Below, one piece after another: positions 54,705 through 63,901 of a stretch of DNA of 64,000 bases. Below the pieces are notes generated by a model. It was not told where the DNA came from and searched no databases. It worked only from the letters and a program-made list of their open reading frames with translations. Where the stretch lies: positions 62,001 through 126,000 of the forward strand of contig NZ_JAGGPP010000019.1 in NCBI RefSeq assembly GCF_018613755.1. Reading direction: 5' to 3'. Each line of letters opens with the position of its first letter. Positions within the stretch are counted from its first letter, which is position 1. Both the position numbers and the translations under genes were made by a program. Origin of the DNA: Arthrobacter sp. ISL-72 (GTDB taxonomy: Bacteria; Actinomycetota; Actinomycetes; Actinomycetales; Micrococcaceae).

Positions 54705-57700
54705 TCTGTAACCTGCTTTCCTCGCGGACAAAGAGGACAAACATCCGGCAACCGGCAGTTATGGCCGCCGTGACCGGATTTCGCCGGGTCGTGGCGTGCT
54801 TCGAAATGGCTGCCGGACATGAGCCGTGCTGCTTCATTCACCATGTCGAGGGCCCAGTTGCCACCCGAACCGTCCAGCGGCTCCTGGACCTGGATGCCGG
54901 GACTCTTGTTGCTCGTGCCAAGTTGGGCCAGCACGGCCCCTCCCGGCTGAACATCCCCCGCCGGCGGAACACGTCCGCCCACAGTACCCGGTTCGCTAAA
55001 GCCGCCTGCCAGTACGGCGGCCTGGTACGCCCCGAGCTGAGGGTGACGGGATAGATCGGCCTTGGATGGCTGGCGCTTGCCCGTTTTGAGGTCCACCACC
55101 ACCAGCCGTCCCTCGGAGTCGATCTCCAGCCGGTCCACCTGTCCGCGGAGTACCGCCGCGCGCACGGCAGGGACGCCGGCTTCCGGCGTGTCAGCTTCGG
55201 GCGCTGCGGTTCCGGCTCCCGGCGCGTCCATGATGTCCGGCAGTTTCACCTCGAAGTCCCGTTCGACTCCCACCAGGCTCCTGCCTTCACTGCGCATGAC
55301 CAGGATGTACTGGGCGAGCTTCCGGACCATGGCCTCGGCACGCTGGAAATCGAGCTTGCCTTCCCAGTTGTCCTTCATGCCGAGTGTCGGCCACCGCCGG
55401 ACCAGTTCGGCCACGTATTCGGCTCCCGAGGCATCCGGCAGGTCCTGCGCGATTGCGTGCACCAGCGTCCCCAGGCTTCTGGCGAAATCAGTGGCTGCTT
55501 CGCCGCCGGCGGCCTGCACGAACCAGTCCAGGGGTGACTTTTGCACCGATTCCACTTTGGATGGTGAGACAAACACCGTTCCTCCGGGCGGAACAATCCG
55601 TTCCCCGGAAGACAGCGGGGCCAGCCCCCACCAGGACTCGGGATGGGCGCCGGGTACTGACGGTTCGGCCGCGGCGAGCCCGGCAAGGACCCTGACAGCC
55701 TCGGCGGATTCAGGCGCCGATTTCCCGTCCAGTTGGGCGTATTGCCGAAGTTCGGCCACGAGCGCCCGGAGGGTCATGGGCCGTCCCACTGGGGTGAACG
55801 TCCGCCGGTCCTGCCCGGGCCGCAGCGGCGCGACGTAGTCGAGGAAGGAGGACGGCTGTTCATCTTCGGATGAGACGGCGGTGCAGATCAGGACTTCGCG
55901 GGCGCGGGAGACAGCCGTGGAGAAGCTGCGGAGTTCGTCGTAGCGGATTTCCCGCAGCCTGCTGATGGGTCCCAGCTGCAGGGCATGCTCCACCCCATGC
56001 TCGACGGCGTCAGCGAAAAGGGTGCTGCCCAGGAGCTCGCCGCGGAGCCTGGTATTGGGCCACACGCCTTCCTGGAGTCCGGAAACAATGACCACCGGCC
56101 ATTCCCGTCCGGCAGCACTCGCGGGAGTCATGATTTCCACGGCTTCCTCCAGCTGGGCCCGGGCAGCCAAAGTGTCCATCGGCAGTTCCTGGCTGAGCAG
56201 ATAGTCAAGGAACTGCTCCGGGCCCGAGCCCGGCAGCTGGTCCACATAACGTTCGGCGGTGTGGAACAGGGCCATCATGGCGTCCAGGTCCCGGTCAGCC
56301 CTGGCTCCCGCAGCGCCCCCGGCCAATGCCGCTTCCGTCCACCGGGCGGCAAGTCCCGTGGAGTTCCAGAGCGCCCACAGCACCGTTTCCGCGTTTCCTC
56401 CCGGTGCCTGCGCAGCCTCCCGCCCGGCCTGTATCATGCGTGCGACACGGCGGGCGGAGCGGCCTTCGATGCCCGTGGTCGCCAGTGCACCCGGCTCGAG
56501 CAGGGACTCGACCAGCAGGGCATCGCTGGTACGGCCGCCGCCGCCGAGGATCTCCTCGCGGCGGAGTGACTGGCGCAGCCTGCGCAACTCGATGGACGTC
56601 GCTCCGCCGATGCGGGAGGTCAAAAGCGCGACTGCCGATTCCGGTGTCAGCACCGATGAATCCAGTGCCACGGCGTAGGCATCCAGCAGCGGCCGGACGG
56701 CGACTTCGTCCCGGACCGCGGATTCGGCCACGGTGACCCGCACGGGAATGCCGTGTCCGGTCAGGTGGCGCTGCAACTGGTTCAGCTGCCCGCCGTTCCG
56801 CACAATCACCGCGATGTCGCCAAGCTCGCGTCCGTGGTTCAGATGCGCATCCAGGATGCGCTGCGTCACGTAGCGGAGCTCCTGCACCGGAGACGGGAGG
56901 ATATGGCCTTCGACGCCGGCGTCCGCGCGGGCATGCCCCTGCCTGGGATCCTCGGCGGCTGCTTCGGCAATCTCCAGCCGGCGGGCCGACTGGCCGCCGG
57001 CCCGCTGGGAGATCCGCCCGGCCACCGAAAGCCATGCTTGGGCGACGGCCGGACTGTGGCGGTGGGTGATCCAGAGCGGCCGCCCGAGGACCGTGTCCGC
57101 ACGGGCAGGGTTGCCCGGACGGTCGGCGTCGCCGGCAGGAGCCAGGAGATGCTGCAGTTCGGCGGTGAGATCCGGCCTGGCTCCCCGGAACCCCTGGACG
57201 ACGGTGTCGGGCGAGGAGGTCACGTAGGCGTCCTTGCCTGCAGCAATGTCGGCCAGCAGCTCGAACACGGCCGGGTTGGCTTCCTGGATGTCGTCCACCA
57301 GGATCAGCTGCAGGCGTTCCCGTTCGGCGGCCAGGAATTCCGGGGCATCCTGGAAGATCTGGCGGGCGGCCGTGATGATTCCCGCGGGGTCGAAAGCCTC
57401 CGGCATCCGCAAATCCAGTACGTCGCGGTATTCGGCGTAGAGCGCGGCAGCGGCGACCCAGTCCGGGCGGTTGCACTGCTGCGCCAGCACCACCAGGTCA
57501 GCGGGCGTCCGGCCGGATTCGATGATGCGGTCAAAGAGCTGGCGTACTTCCTGGCGGAAACCTCGGGTCTCCAAAGCAGCGTCCAGGTCTTCGGGCCAGG
57601 GCAGCTCGAGGCCCGGCAGGGCGTGGCCTTCCAGGAGTTCCTTGATGATGAGGTCCTGCTCCGGCCCGGAGAGCAGCCGCGGCGGACGCGGGAGCGGGAG

Positions 57701-58162
57701 GACCCCTGCTGCTTTGGCCCGCCGGATCAGGTCGAAGGCGTACGAGGCCCAGGTGCGCGCCGGCGTCGTGCTTAAACTGCGGTTGAGCCGGGCCGTGAAG
57801 CGGTCCCTCAACGAGTCGGCCGCGAGGCGGCTCGGGGCGAGCACCAGCATTCTTTCCGGATCCACGCCGTCGCGCTCGGCCCGGCGGACCGCTGCTTCAA
57901 TGAGCACTGTGGACTTCCCGGTTCCGGGAGCGCCCGGGACGAGGACCGGGCCGGAGCCGTGCGGAACGTCCACGGCCGCCTGCTGGTCCGGTGAGAGGAC
58001 GGGAACCACGCTGTGGACCTGGCGTGGAGGAATGAGCCGCAGGCCGGCGACCGTTCCAGCCGGCCTGCCCACTGCCAATTTGCCTGGCTGCACATCCGCC
58101 CGCTGCCCTGCATGAAGGTGCTGCCCTGCATGAAGGTCGGGAGATTCGCTGGTAAGAGTCAC
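54701..58162 (-). CDS. adnA: AdnA-like helicase-nuclease subunit
   Basis: The 1153-residue partner has Walker A GAPGTGKST (about 77-85) but a divergent Walker B, LILVDDIQEANP, so its motor is probably weak or inactive, as known for AdnA. The nuclease has LRGQVDRLEI and LVVVDLKTGKRQ. The last 20 residues hold Cys in NCRLPDVCPLC, which with an upstream Cys may bind an iron-sulfur cluster. The GTG start overlaps the previous stop (GTGA). The N-terminal leader contains an 18-base tandem repeat. Confidence 0.92.
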   Translation of the reverse strand: MTLTSESPDLHAGQHLHAGQRADVQPGKLAVGRPAGTVAGLRLIPPRQVHSVVPVLSPDQQAAVDVPHGSGPVLVPGAPGTGKSTVLIEAAVRRAERDGVDPERMLVLAPSRLAADSLRDRFTARLNRSLSTTPARTWASYAFDLIRRAKAAGVLPLPRPPRLLSGPEQDLIIKELLEGHALPGLELPWPEDLDAALETRGFRQEVRQLFDRIIESGRTPADLVVLAQQCNRPDWVAAAALYAEYRDVLDLRMPEAFDPAGIITAARQIFQDAPEFLAAERERLQLILVDDIQEANPAVFELLADIAAGKDAYVTSSPDTVVQGFRGARPDLTAELQHLLAPAGDADRPGNPARADTVLGRPLWITHRHSPAVAQAWLSVAGRISQRAGGQSARRLEIAEAAAEDPRQGHARADAGVEGHILPSPVQELRYVTQRILDAHLNHGRELGDIAVIVRNGGQLNQLQRHLTGHGIPVRVTVAESAVRDEVAVRPLLDAYAVALDSSVLTPESAVALLTSRIGGATSIELRRLRQSLRREEILGGGGRTSDALLVESLLEPGALATTGIEGRSARRVARMIQAGREAAQAPGGNAETVLWALWNSTGLAARWTEAALAGGAAGARADRDLDAMMALFHTAERYVDQLPGSGPEQFLDYLLSQELPMDTLAARAQLEEAVEIMTPASAAGREWPVVIVSGLQEGVWPNTRLRGELLGSTLFADAVEHGVEHALQLGPISRLREIRYDELRSFSTAVSRAREVLICTAVSSEDEQPSSFLDYVAPLRPGQDRRTFTPVGRPMTLRALVAELRQYAQLDGKSAPESAEAVRVLAGLAAAEPSVPGAHPESWWGLAPLSSGERIVPPGGTVFVSPSKVESVQKSPLDWFVQAAGGEAATDFARSLGTLVHAIAQDLPDASGAEYVAELVRRWPTLGMKDNWEGKLDFQRAEAMVRKLAQYILVMRSEGRSLVGVERDFEVKLPDIMDAPGAGTAAPEADTPEAGVPAVRAAVLRGQVDRLEIDSEGRLVVVDLKTGKRQPSKADLSRHPQLGAYQAAVLAGGFSEPGTVGGRVPPAGDVQPGGAVLAQLGTSNKSPGIQVQEPLDGSGGNWALDMVNEAARLMSGSHFEARHDPAKSGHGGHNCRLPDVCPLCPRGKQVTE
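58102..58137 (-). repeat. Two 18-bp tandem repeats at the adnA start
   Basis: An 18-base unit (plus-strand GCTGCCCTGCATGAAGGT) occurs at 58102-58119 and again at 58120-58137. It is in frame and encodes two copies of LHAGQ near the N-terminus, ahead of the helicase domain. Confidence 0.9.
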
Positions 58163-58575
58163 TCAGTCATTTCATCATCCGGCGCCGACAATTTATGGAG
58201 CCGCCGCTCCAGGCCCTCGGCAATTGAGTCAATGAGGTCAAAGTCACCATCTTCAGGGGCCCACCGCGCCGCCATGATGTCCACACGCCAACGCCCCTCC
58301 CCGGTGCGCAGAAAGTCCGCGTAGCGGCCCAGGAGCGGTGTCCCTTCGCGGATGTAGAACGGCAGTGCTTCCGCTTCGAGCCCCGGGGGCGCCTCACCGC
58401 TTGCCCTCAGCACCCGCCACCAGGGAACGGCGCTGCCGTGATGGCTCATGACGGAGCCGACCTGCCTGGCGCCGCCGGAGCCGAGGAGCTCGGCGACATC
58501 CCCGTAGGCCACCACTGCACCCGGAGGAACGAGCTCAACGAGGGACAGCACTGCCTCGACATACTCCGTGCGCAT
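58159..58575 (-). CDS. Alkyltransferase-like (ATL) protein of the MGMT family
   Basis: The 138-residue protein has the MGMT DNA-binding domain: VVAYGDVAELLGSGGARQVGSVM, then the active-site region reads PWWRV at residues 51-55. In true O6-methylguanine methyltransferases this is PCHRV; Trp52 takes the place of the acceptor Cys, as in ATL proteins, which bind alkylated bases and flag them for nucleotide-excision repair. A C-terminal extension (about 95-138) is longer than in the smallest ATLs. The gene ends in a GTGA overlap with adnA, so it is first in an atl-adnA-adnB unit. Confidence 0.9.
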   Translation of the reverse strand: MRTEYVEAVLSLVELVPPGAVVAYGDVAELLGSGGARQVGSVMSHHGSAVPWWRVLRASGEAPPGLEAEALPFYIREGTPLLGRYADFLRTGEGRWRVDIMAARWAPEDGDFDLIDSIAEGLERRLHKLSAPDDEMTE

Positions 58576-58703
58576 GAATCCAGCGTAGCTGTCCGCGCAG
58601 CCGCGGTGCCTCGGACTTCCGCCCGGGCTCCCGCCGCCGCCGGACATGCGGCACGCCTGCGGAGTGGCGCAAAACTGTCGTTGCCAGCCGGTAGTTTTGG
58701 AGC

Positions 58704-59426
58704 ATGAGCACTTCGGACACCACCTGGGACACACGGCCTCGTGCCGCATTCGATTTGGAAACCACCGGCCGCAACTCGCGCGCCGCCCGGATCGTCACGG
58801 CGTCGGTCACGGTGGTGGATGCCCATGGCAGCGTCATCACGGAGCATGAGTGGCTCGCGGATCCCGGCGTCGAGATTCCGGCGGAAGCCAGCGAAGTCCA
58901 TGGTGTAACCACCGAAAGGGCCAGGCAGGAGGGCCGTCCGGCTGCTGACGTGACCCGGGAACTGGCCGCGGTGCTGCAGGGTCTGTTCGACGACGGCGTC
59001 CCGGTGATCGCGTTCAACGCCAGTTACGACTTCACAGTGCTGGCTGCCGAATCGGCGCGCTACGGCATTCCGCAGCTAAACCGCTTCCCCGTCCTGGATC
59101 CGTACGTCATGAACAAGCAGGTGGACCGGTACCGCAAGGGCAAGAGGACGCTGACGGCGCTGTGCGAGGAGTACGCCGTCAACCTGGACAACGCCCACAC
59201 GTCCGCAGCGGACGCCCTCGCGACGCTCCGCGTGCTGGATGCCATGGCCGGCAAGTTTCCCAAGCTCCGGATGCCTGCCAGGCAGCTCCACCAGCTGCAG
59301 GTCGGCTGGGCGGCAACGCAGGCAGCGGACTTCCAGAGCTACCTCCGCAAGACCAAGCCCGCCACCGTGATCGAAGGCGACTGGCCTGTCCTCCCGCCCG
59401 AGGACGCCAGCAGGGGCGACTTCTAG
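58704..59426 (+). CDS. 3'-5' exonuclease, DnaQ/epsilon-like (DEDDh)
   Basis: The 240-residue protein has all DEDDh exonuclease motifs: AFDLETTG (D, E), AFNASYDF (D) and HTSAADA (H and D). Length and sequence fit the stand-alone DnaQ-like nucleases of actinobacteria, which trim 3' ends in repair or RNA work; it is not joined to a polymerase or to UvrC-like domains. It is divergent from the ATL gene, across 128 bases. A terminator follows. Confidence 0.9.
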   Translation: MSTSDTTWDTRPRAAFDLETTGRNSRAARIVTASVTVVDAHGSVITEHEWLADPGVEIPAEASEVHGVTTERARQEGRPAADVTRELAAVLQGLFDDGVPVIAFNASYDFTVLAAESARYGIPQLNRFPVLDPYVMNKQVDRYRKGKRTLTALCEEYAVNLDNAHTSAADALATLRVLDAMAGKFPKLRMPARQLHQLQVGWAATQAADFQSYLRKTKPATVIEGDWPVLPPEDASRGDF

Positions 59427-59489
59427 GACGTCCGGCCCAAGCACGGCCGCAAGGGAAAAGCCCACAACATGGGATGAGGATCACATGAA

Positions 59490-59519
59490 GCCCGGGATGC
59501 ACAGGATCCCGGGCCTTCC
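59490..59519 (+). terminator. Hairpin terminator after the exonuclease gene
   Basis: GCCCGGGAT (59490-59498) and ATCCCGGGC (59506-59514) pair perfectly around a 7-base loop, followed by CTTCCC. The T-run is poor but the stem is strong. Confidence 0.65.
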
Positions 59520-59713
59520 CGGCACAATTTGCCCTGCCTGCACGTGACCGCACCAACAGCGGAGCCTTCCTTTATATACCGAAGATCCTGCTGCTAGAAA
59601 GGGCCCGGAGGGAACATCGTGCGGAAGTGACTCCCCCGCGGCTTCGCTGACATAATTAAGTTCAAAAGCGTGCTTGTGCTATGCCCTGCCCGAGGCCAAC
59701 CTCCTGAGGATAA

Positions 59714-60781
59714 ATGATCACAGTTACTGACCTGCGAAAGGTCTACCGCCAAGGGAAAAAGGAAGTGGTGGCCCTCGACGGCGTCACCCTTTCCGTTCCC
59801 AAAGGTTCCATTCACGGAATCATTGGCCATTCCGGCGCCGGAAAATCAACCCTGGTACGTTGCCTGACACTGCTGGATCGCCCGACGGCCGGATCAGTCA
59901 GCATTGACGGCACCGAGCTCAGTTCAGTCAGGGACTCTGAAATCCGTGCGGCACGCCGCCGCATCGGCATGGTTTTCCAGCATGCCAACCTCATGGACTC
60001 CCGCACCGCCGCCGGCAACGTGGCACATCCCTTGGAACTCGTCAGGACGCCCAAGGACAAGATCCGGACCAAGGTCGCCGAGCTGTTGTCCCTGGTAGGC
60101 CTCGAAGGGTTCGAAAACGCGTACCCGTCCCAGCTGTCCGGTGGCCAGCGCCAGCGCGTCGGCATCGCCCGCGCACTGGCCGCTGACCCCGACGTCCTGC
60201 TGTGTGACGAACCCACCTCTGCCCTGGACCCCGCGACCACGGACGAAATCCTCGACCTGATCCAGGACCTCACCAGGCGGCTGCAGCTCACCGTGCTCAT
60301 CATCACGCACGAAATGAATGTCGTGAAGCGCGTCTGCGACTCGGTGTCCCTGCTGTCCAAGGGCCGCATCATCGAGCACGGAGCGCTGCAGGACGTGGCC
60401 GGAGACCTTGAGAGCAAGCTGGCCAAGGCACTCCTGCCGCTGCCGGCGTCCGAGCCCCTGAAGGGTGCGCTGCAGGGCGGCCCGGTCCTTGAAATCCTGT
60501 TCGCCGGTGACAACGCCAAGGAACCTGTACTCACCAGCGTCGCCCGGCATTTCGACATCGACCTCAATGTCCTGGCCGGCAGCGTGGAGACGCTCGGCGG
60601 CCAGCAGTTCGGACACCTGCGGGTCCAGCTCGCCGAAAATGCCGACCACGACGCCGTCCTTGCCTACCTCCACCAGCGCGGAATCGGCGCGAAGCTGGCC
60701 GCGACCAAAGCAACAGACAGCGCCGCTCCTGAAGTGAGCGCTGCCCCCGAATTGAACGACGTGACGGGAAGGAACCTGTGA
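59714..60781 (+). CDS. metN: Methionine ABC importer ATPase MetN
   Basis: The 355-residue ATPase has Walker A GHSGAGKST (about 38-46), signature LSGGQRQRVG, Walker B VLLCDEPTSALDP and a C-terminal NIL-type domain (about 265-335). The NIL domain senses methionine and shuts transport off when it is plentiful. GAGGATAA precedes the ATG. It is the first gene of metN-metI-metQ. No S-box/SAM riboswitch was recognised in the 287 bases upstream. Confidence 0.96.
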   Translation: MITVTDLRKVYRQGKKEVVALDGVTLSVPKGSIHGIIGHSGAGKSTLVRCLTLLDRPTAGSVSIDGTELSSVRDSEIRAARRRIGMVFQHANLMDSRTAAGNVAHPLELVRTPKDKIRTKVAELLSLVGLEGFENAYPSQLSGGQRQRVGIARALAADPDVLLCDEPTSALDPATTDEILDLIQDLTRRLQLTVLIITHEMNVVKRVCDSVSLLSKGRIIEHGALQDVAGDLESKLAKALLPLPASEPLKGALQGGPVLEILFAGDNAKEPVLTSVARHFDIDLNVLAGSVETLGGQQFGHLRVQLAENADHDAVLAYLHQRGIGAKLAATKATDSAAPEVSAAPELNDVTGRNL

Positions 60782-61449
60782 ACGACATCTTCAGCAACCC
60801 CGTCCTCGCCAAGGCCCTCCCCGAAGCAATCGTCGAAACCCTGCAGATGGTAGGCATTTCGGCGTTCTTCACGGTGCTGGTGGGACTGCCCCTGGGCGTC
60901 TTCCTGCACGTCACGGCCCCGGGCGGCCTGCGCCCGATGCCGGTCACCAACCGGATCATGAGCGACGTCATCGTGAACATCACCCGGTCCATCCCGTTCG
61001 CCATCCTGATGGTGGCGCTCATTCCGCTGGCCCGCCTGCTGACCGGGACCAGCCTCGGCCCGATCGCGGCTTCAGTCTCGCTGTCCATCGGCACCATCCC
61101 GTTCTTCGCCCGCCTGGTGGAAACCTGCCTTCGTGACGTCCACCACGGCAAGATCGACGCAGCCCAGGTCATGGGTTCCACCAAGATGCAGGTCATCAAC
61201 AAGGTGATGCTGCGCGAATCGCTGCCCGCGCTGGTTGCGGCCACCACCACAACCGTGGTCACGCTGGTCGGATACTCGGCCATGGCCGGCCTCGTGGGCG
61301 GCGGAGGACTCGGGAAGCTGGCATACAACTACGGCTTCCAGCGCTTCGACGTCACGGTCATGATCGTCACCATCGTCCTGATCATCGTTCTCGTACAGGT
61401 CATCCAGCTGGTGGGCGAATGGATCGCCCGCAGCCTGGACCACCGCTAA
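60778..61449 (+). CDS. metI: Methionine ABC importer permease MetI
   Basis: The 223-residue permease has five helices and the MetI loop DVHHGKIDAAQVMGSTKMQVINKVML, which contacts MetN. It begins with GTG in a GTGA overlap with the metN stop. It moves methionine delivered by MetQ across the inner membrane. Confidence 0.95.
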   Translation: MNDIFSNPVLAKALPEAIVETLQMVGISAFFTVLVGLPLGVFLHVTAPGGLRPMPVTNRIMSDVIVNITRSIPFAILMVALIPLARLLTGTSLGPIAASVSLSIGTIPFFARLVETCLRDVHHGKIDAAQVMGSTKMQVINKVMLRESLPALVAATTTTVVTLVGYSAMAGLVGGGGLGKLAYNYGFQRFDVTVMIVTIVLIIVLVQVIQLVGEWIARSLDHR

Positions 61450-61592
61450 GCCACCCTCCTACCGTGGGCCGTCGTCCAACGGCCACGGCAATCTTCACCG
61501 CAGCAGGTAGCCGCCGGCTGCATCTATGCCGGAGACGGCGCCGGGCGCGAGCCCGCCGTCGGCCTCCATGCACTTCGAAAGGAACGCATCCG

Positions 61593-62438
61593 ATGCGTAA
61601 ATCACTCACCCTCCTCGCCACCGGCATTGCCGCTGCCCTGGCACTGACCGGCTGCGGCGGCGGTTCCTCCGCCCCGAGCGCCGAGACCCAGACACTGGAC
61701 CCGGCCAAGCCTGTCACCCTCACCGTGGGCGCCAGCCCGGTCCCGCAGGCTAAAATCCTCGAGTTCCTCAACCAGGACCTCGCGCCCAAGGCCGGCCTGA
61801 AGCTGGACATCAAGGAAATCGAGGACTACCAGACGCCGAACACGGCGCTGAGCGACGGTTCCCTGGACGCCAACTACTACCAGCACCTCCCGTGGTATGA
61901 GGACCAGGTCAAGACCAAGGGCTACAAGTTCGGGCACGGCGAAGGCGTCCACATCGAGCCGTACGCCGCGTTCTCGGAGAAGGACAAGGACATCAAGGAC
62001 ATCCAGGACGGCGCCAAGGTGGCCATCACGAATGACCCGTCCAACCAGGTCCGGGCACTCAGGGTCCTCGAAGTCGCTGGTCTCGTGAAGAACATCGAGG
62101 ACGATTCCTCCGTGCTGACCCTCACTGACGAGCAGAACCCCAAGAAGCTGAAGTTCTCGGAGAACCAGCCTGAACTGCTGATCAACGACCTCAAGGACCC
62201 GTCGGTGGACCTGGCGCTGATCAACGGCAACTTCATCCTCAAGGCCGGCCTGAGCACCAAGGACGCCCTCGCGGTCGAGTCCGTGGAGAACAACCCTTAC
62301 GCGAACTTCCTGGCCTGGCGCGAGGACTCCAAGGACGACGTCCGGATCAAGAAGCTCGACGAGCTCCTGCACTCCCCGGAGGTCAAGGCGTTCATCGAAA
62401 AGGAATGGCCCAACGGTGACGTGACGGTGGCGTTCTAA
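61593..62438 (+). CDS. metQ: Methionine-binding lipoprotein MetQ
   Basis: The 281-residue lipoprotein has a signal peptide ending ALTGC (C21 acylated) and the NlpA/MetQ fold: VTLTVGASPVPQAKIL, DANYYQHLPWYE and VAITNDPSNQVRALRVLE. ATG 61593 has AAAGGAA upstream; the longer frame to 61419 was rejected. It lies 143 bases after metI, a larger gap than the metN-metI overlap, so some separate control is possible. Confidence 0.95.
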   Translation: MRKSLTLLATGIAAALALTGCGGGSSAPSAETQTLDPAKPVTLTVGASPVPQAKILEFLNQDLAPKAGLKLDIKEIEDYQTPNTALSDGSLDANYYQHLPWYEDQVKTKGYKFGHGEGVHIEPYAAFSEKDKDIKDIQDGAKVAITNDPSNQVRALRVLEVAGLVKNIEDDSSVLTLTDEQNPKKLKFSENQPELLINDLKDPSVDLALINGNFILKAGLSTKDALAVESVENNPYANFLAWREDSKDDVRIKKLDELLHSPEVKAFIEKEWPNGDVTVAF

Positions 62439-62462
62439 GCCCGCTGCTACTCAGCATTAACT

Positions 62463-62531
62463 AAAATCCCCGTCTCCCGGACCTTTCCCCTTCGCATTGA
62501 GCGGGGATTCGTCCGGGAGGCGGGGATTTCT
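62463..62531. terminator. Long bidirectional terminator between metQ and hemL
   Basis: AAATCCCCG with CTCCCGGAC (62464-62483) pairs with GTCCGGGAG and CGGGGATTT (62511-62529) around an internal loop. Both ends carry A/T runs, so it can serve the rightward met operon and the leftward hemL. Confidence 0.85.
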
Positions 62532-62543
62532 GTTGCTAACCTG

Positions 62544-63887
62544 TTACAGGCCCGCCGGCACCGCTGCCGAGGCTGCGGCGCGTGCAGCGGCGGGAAGCGC
62601 CTCGAAGATCCGGTTCATGGCGGCGTCGTCGTGTGCCGCGGAAAGGAACCACGCTTCGAAGACCGACGGCGGCAGGTAGATTCCGGAGTCCAGCATCGAG
62701 TGGAAGAACGGCGCGTAGCGGAACACTTCCTGCCCTTGGGCGTCGTCGTAATTGCGGACGCCCTGCGCCGAGGTTCCGAAGGCCACCGAGAAGAGGTTGC
62801 CGGCCCGCTGGATCGAGTGGTCCACGCCGGCGGCATCCAGTGCCGAAGATAGCGCGGAAGACAGTTCGAGCGAGCGTGCGTCGATGAACGAGTACACCTC
62901 GGGGGTGGCGTGGGTCAGAGTGGCGACGCCGGCGGCCATTGCCACGGGGTTACCGGACAGGGTGCCTGCCTGGTACACGGGGCCGAGCGGCGCCAGGTAG
63001 TCCATGATGTCGGCGCGGCCGCCGAGGGCCGCCGTCGGCATTCCGCCGCCAATCACCTTGCCGAAGGTCAGCAGGTCCGGGCTCCACGGTTCGGCGGCGT
63101 CCGCGGCTCCCCCGGTGAGGCCCCAGTAGCCTGCGTAGCCGGTACGGAAGCCGGTGAGGACTTCGTCGACGATGAGCAGGGCGCCGTGCTCGCGGGTGAT
63201 CCGCGACAGGCCGGCGTTGAAGCCCTCGCCGGGCGTCACCACGCCCATGTTGGCGGGTGCGGCTTCGGTGATGACGGCGGCAATGTTGCTGCCGTGCTTG
63301 GCGAACGCGGCCTCCACGGCGGCGAGGTCGTTGTAGGGCAGCACCAGGGTTTCGGCGGCGGTGGCGGCTGTGACGCCGGCCGAGCCGGGCAGTGCCAGGG
63401 TGGCCACGCCGGATCCGGCCGCGGCCAGGAGCCCGTCGAGGTGGCCGTGGTAGCAGCCGGCAAACTTGATGACCAGGTCGCGGCCGGTGAAGCCGCGGGC
63501 CAGCCGGATGGCGGTCATGGTGGCTTCGGTGCCGGTGGACACCATCCGGACGCGTTCGGCGGCGGGAACCCGTTCCTTCACGATCGCGGCCAGGTTGGCT
63601 TCGTCCGGCGTCGAGGCACCGAAGGACAGTCCGCGGTCCACGGCGGCGTGGACGGCGTCGAGGACGGCGGGGTGGGCGTGGCCCAGCAGCGCAGGGCCCC
63701 AGGAGCACACCAGGTCCACGTACTCGGCGCCGTCGGCGTCGGTCAGGTACGGGCCCTTGGCAGACACCATGAACCGCGGGGTTCCGCCCACGGAGCCGAA
63801 CGCGCGGACGGGTGAGTTGACGCCGCCGGGCATGAGCTGGCGTGCACGGTCGAAGAGTTCCTCGTTGCGAGGGGAGCTGGAAGTCAT
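62544..63887 (-). CDS. hemL: Glutamate-1-semialdehyde 2,1-aminomutase
   Basis: The 447-residue PLP enzyme makes 5-aminolevulinate for haem and other tetrapyrroles by the C5 route. The PLP lysine is K277 in [11 protein letters not shown]. The N-terminal [20 protein letters not shown] and the [12 protein letters not shown] segments are family hallmarks. Length is normal. AAAGGAATAGGAACC precedes the ATG. It directly follows a flavin oxidoreductase gene on the same strand. Confidence 0.96.
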   Translation of the reverse strand: MTSSSPRNEELFDRARQLMPGGVNSPVRAFGSVGGTPRFMVSAKGPYLTDADGAEYVDLVCSWGPALLGHAHPAVLDAVHAAVDRGLSFGASTPDEANLAAIVKERVPAAERVRMVSTGTEATMTAIRLARGFTGRDLVIKFAGCYHGHLDGLLAAAGSGVATLALPGSAGVTAATAAETLVLPYNDLAAVEAAFAKHGSNIAAVITEAAPANMGVVTPGEGFNAGLSRITREHGALLIVDEVLTGFRTGYAGYWGLTGGAADAAEPWSPDLLTFGKVIGGGMPTAALGGRADIMDYLAPLGPVYQAGTLSGNPVAMAAGVATLTHATPEVYSFIDARSLELSSALSSALDAAGVDHSIQRAGNLFSVAFGTSAQGVRNYDDAQGQEVFRYAPFFHSMLDSGIYLPPSVFEAWFLSAAHDDAAMNRIFEALPAAARAAASAAVPAGL

Positions 63888-63901
63888 GGTTCCTATTCCT
63901 T

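Noticed and set aside
59520..59713. SAM riboswitch upstream of metN
   Set aside because: A methionine importer often has one, but I could not fold the leader into a SAM-I, SAM-II or SAM-IV core. A covariance-model search would decide.
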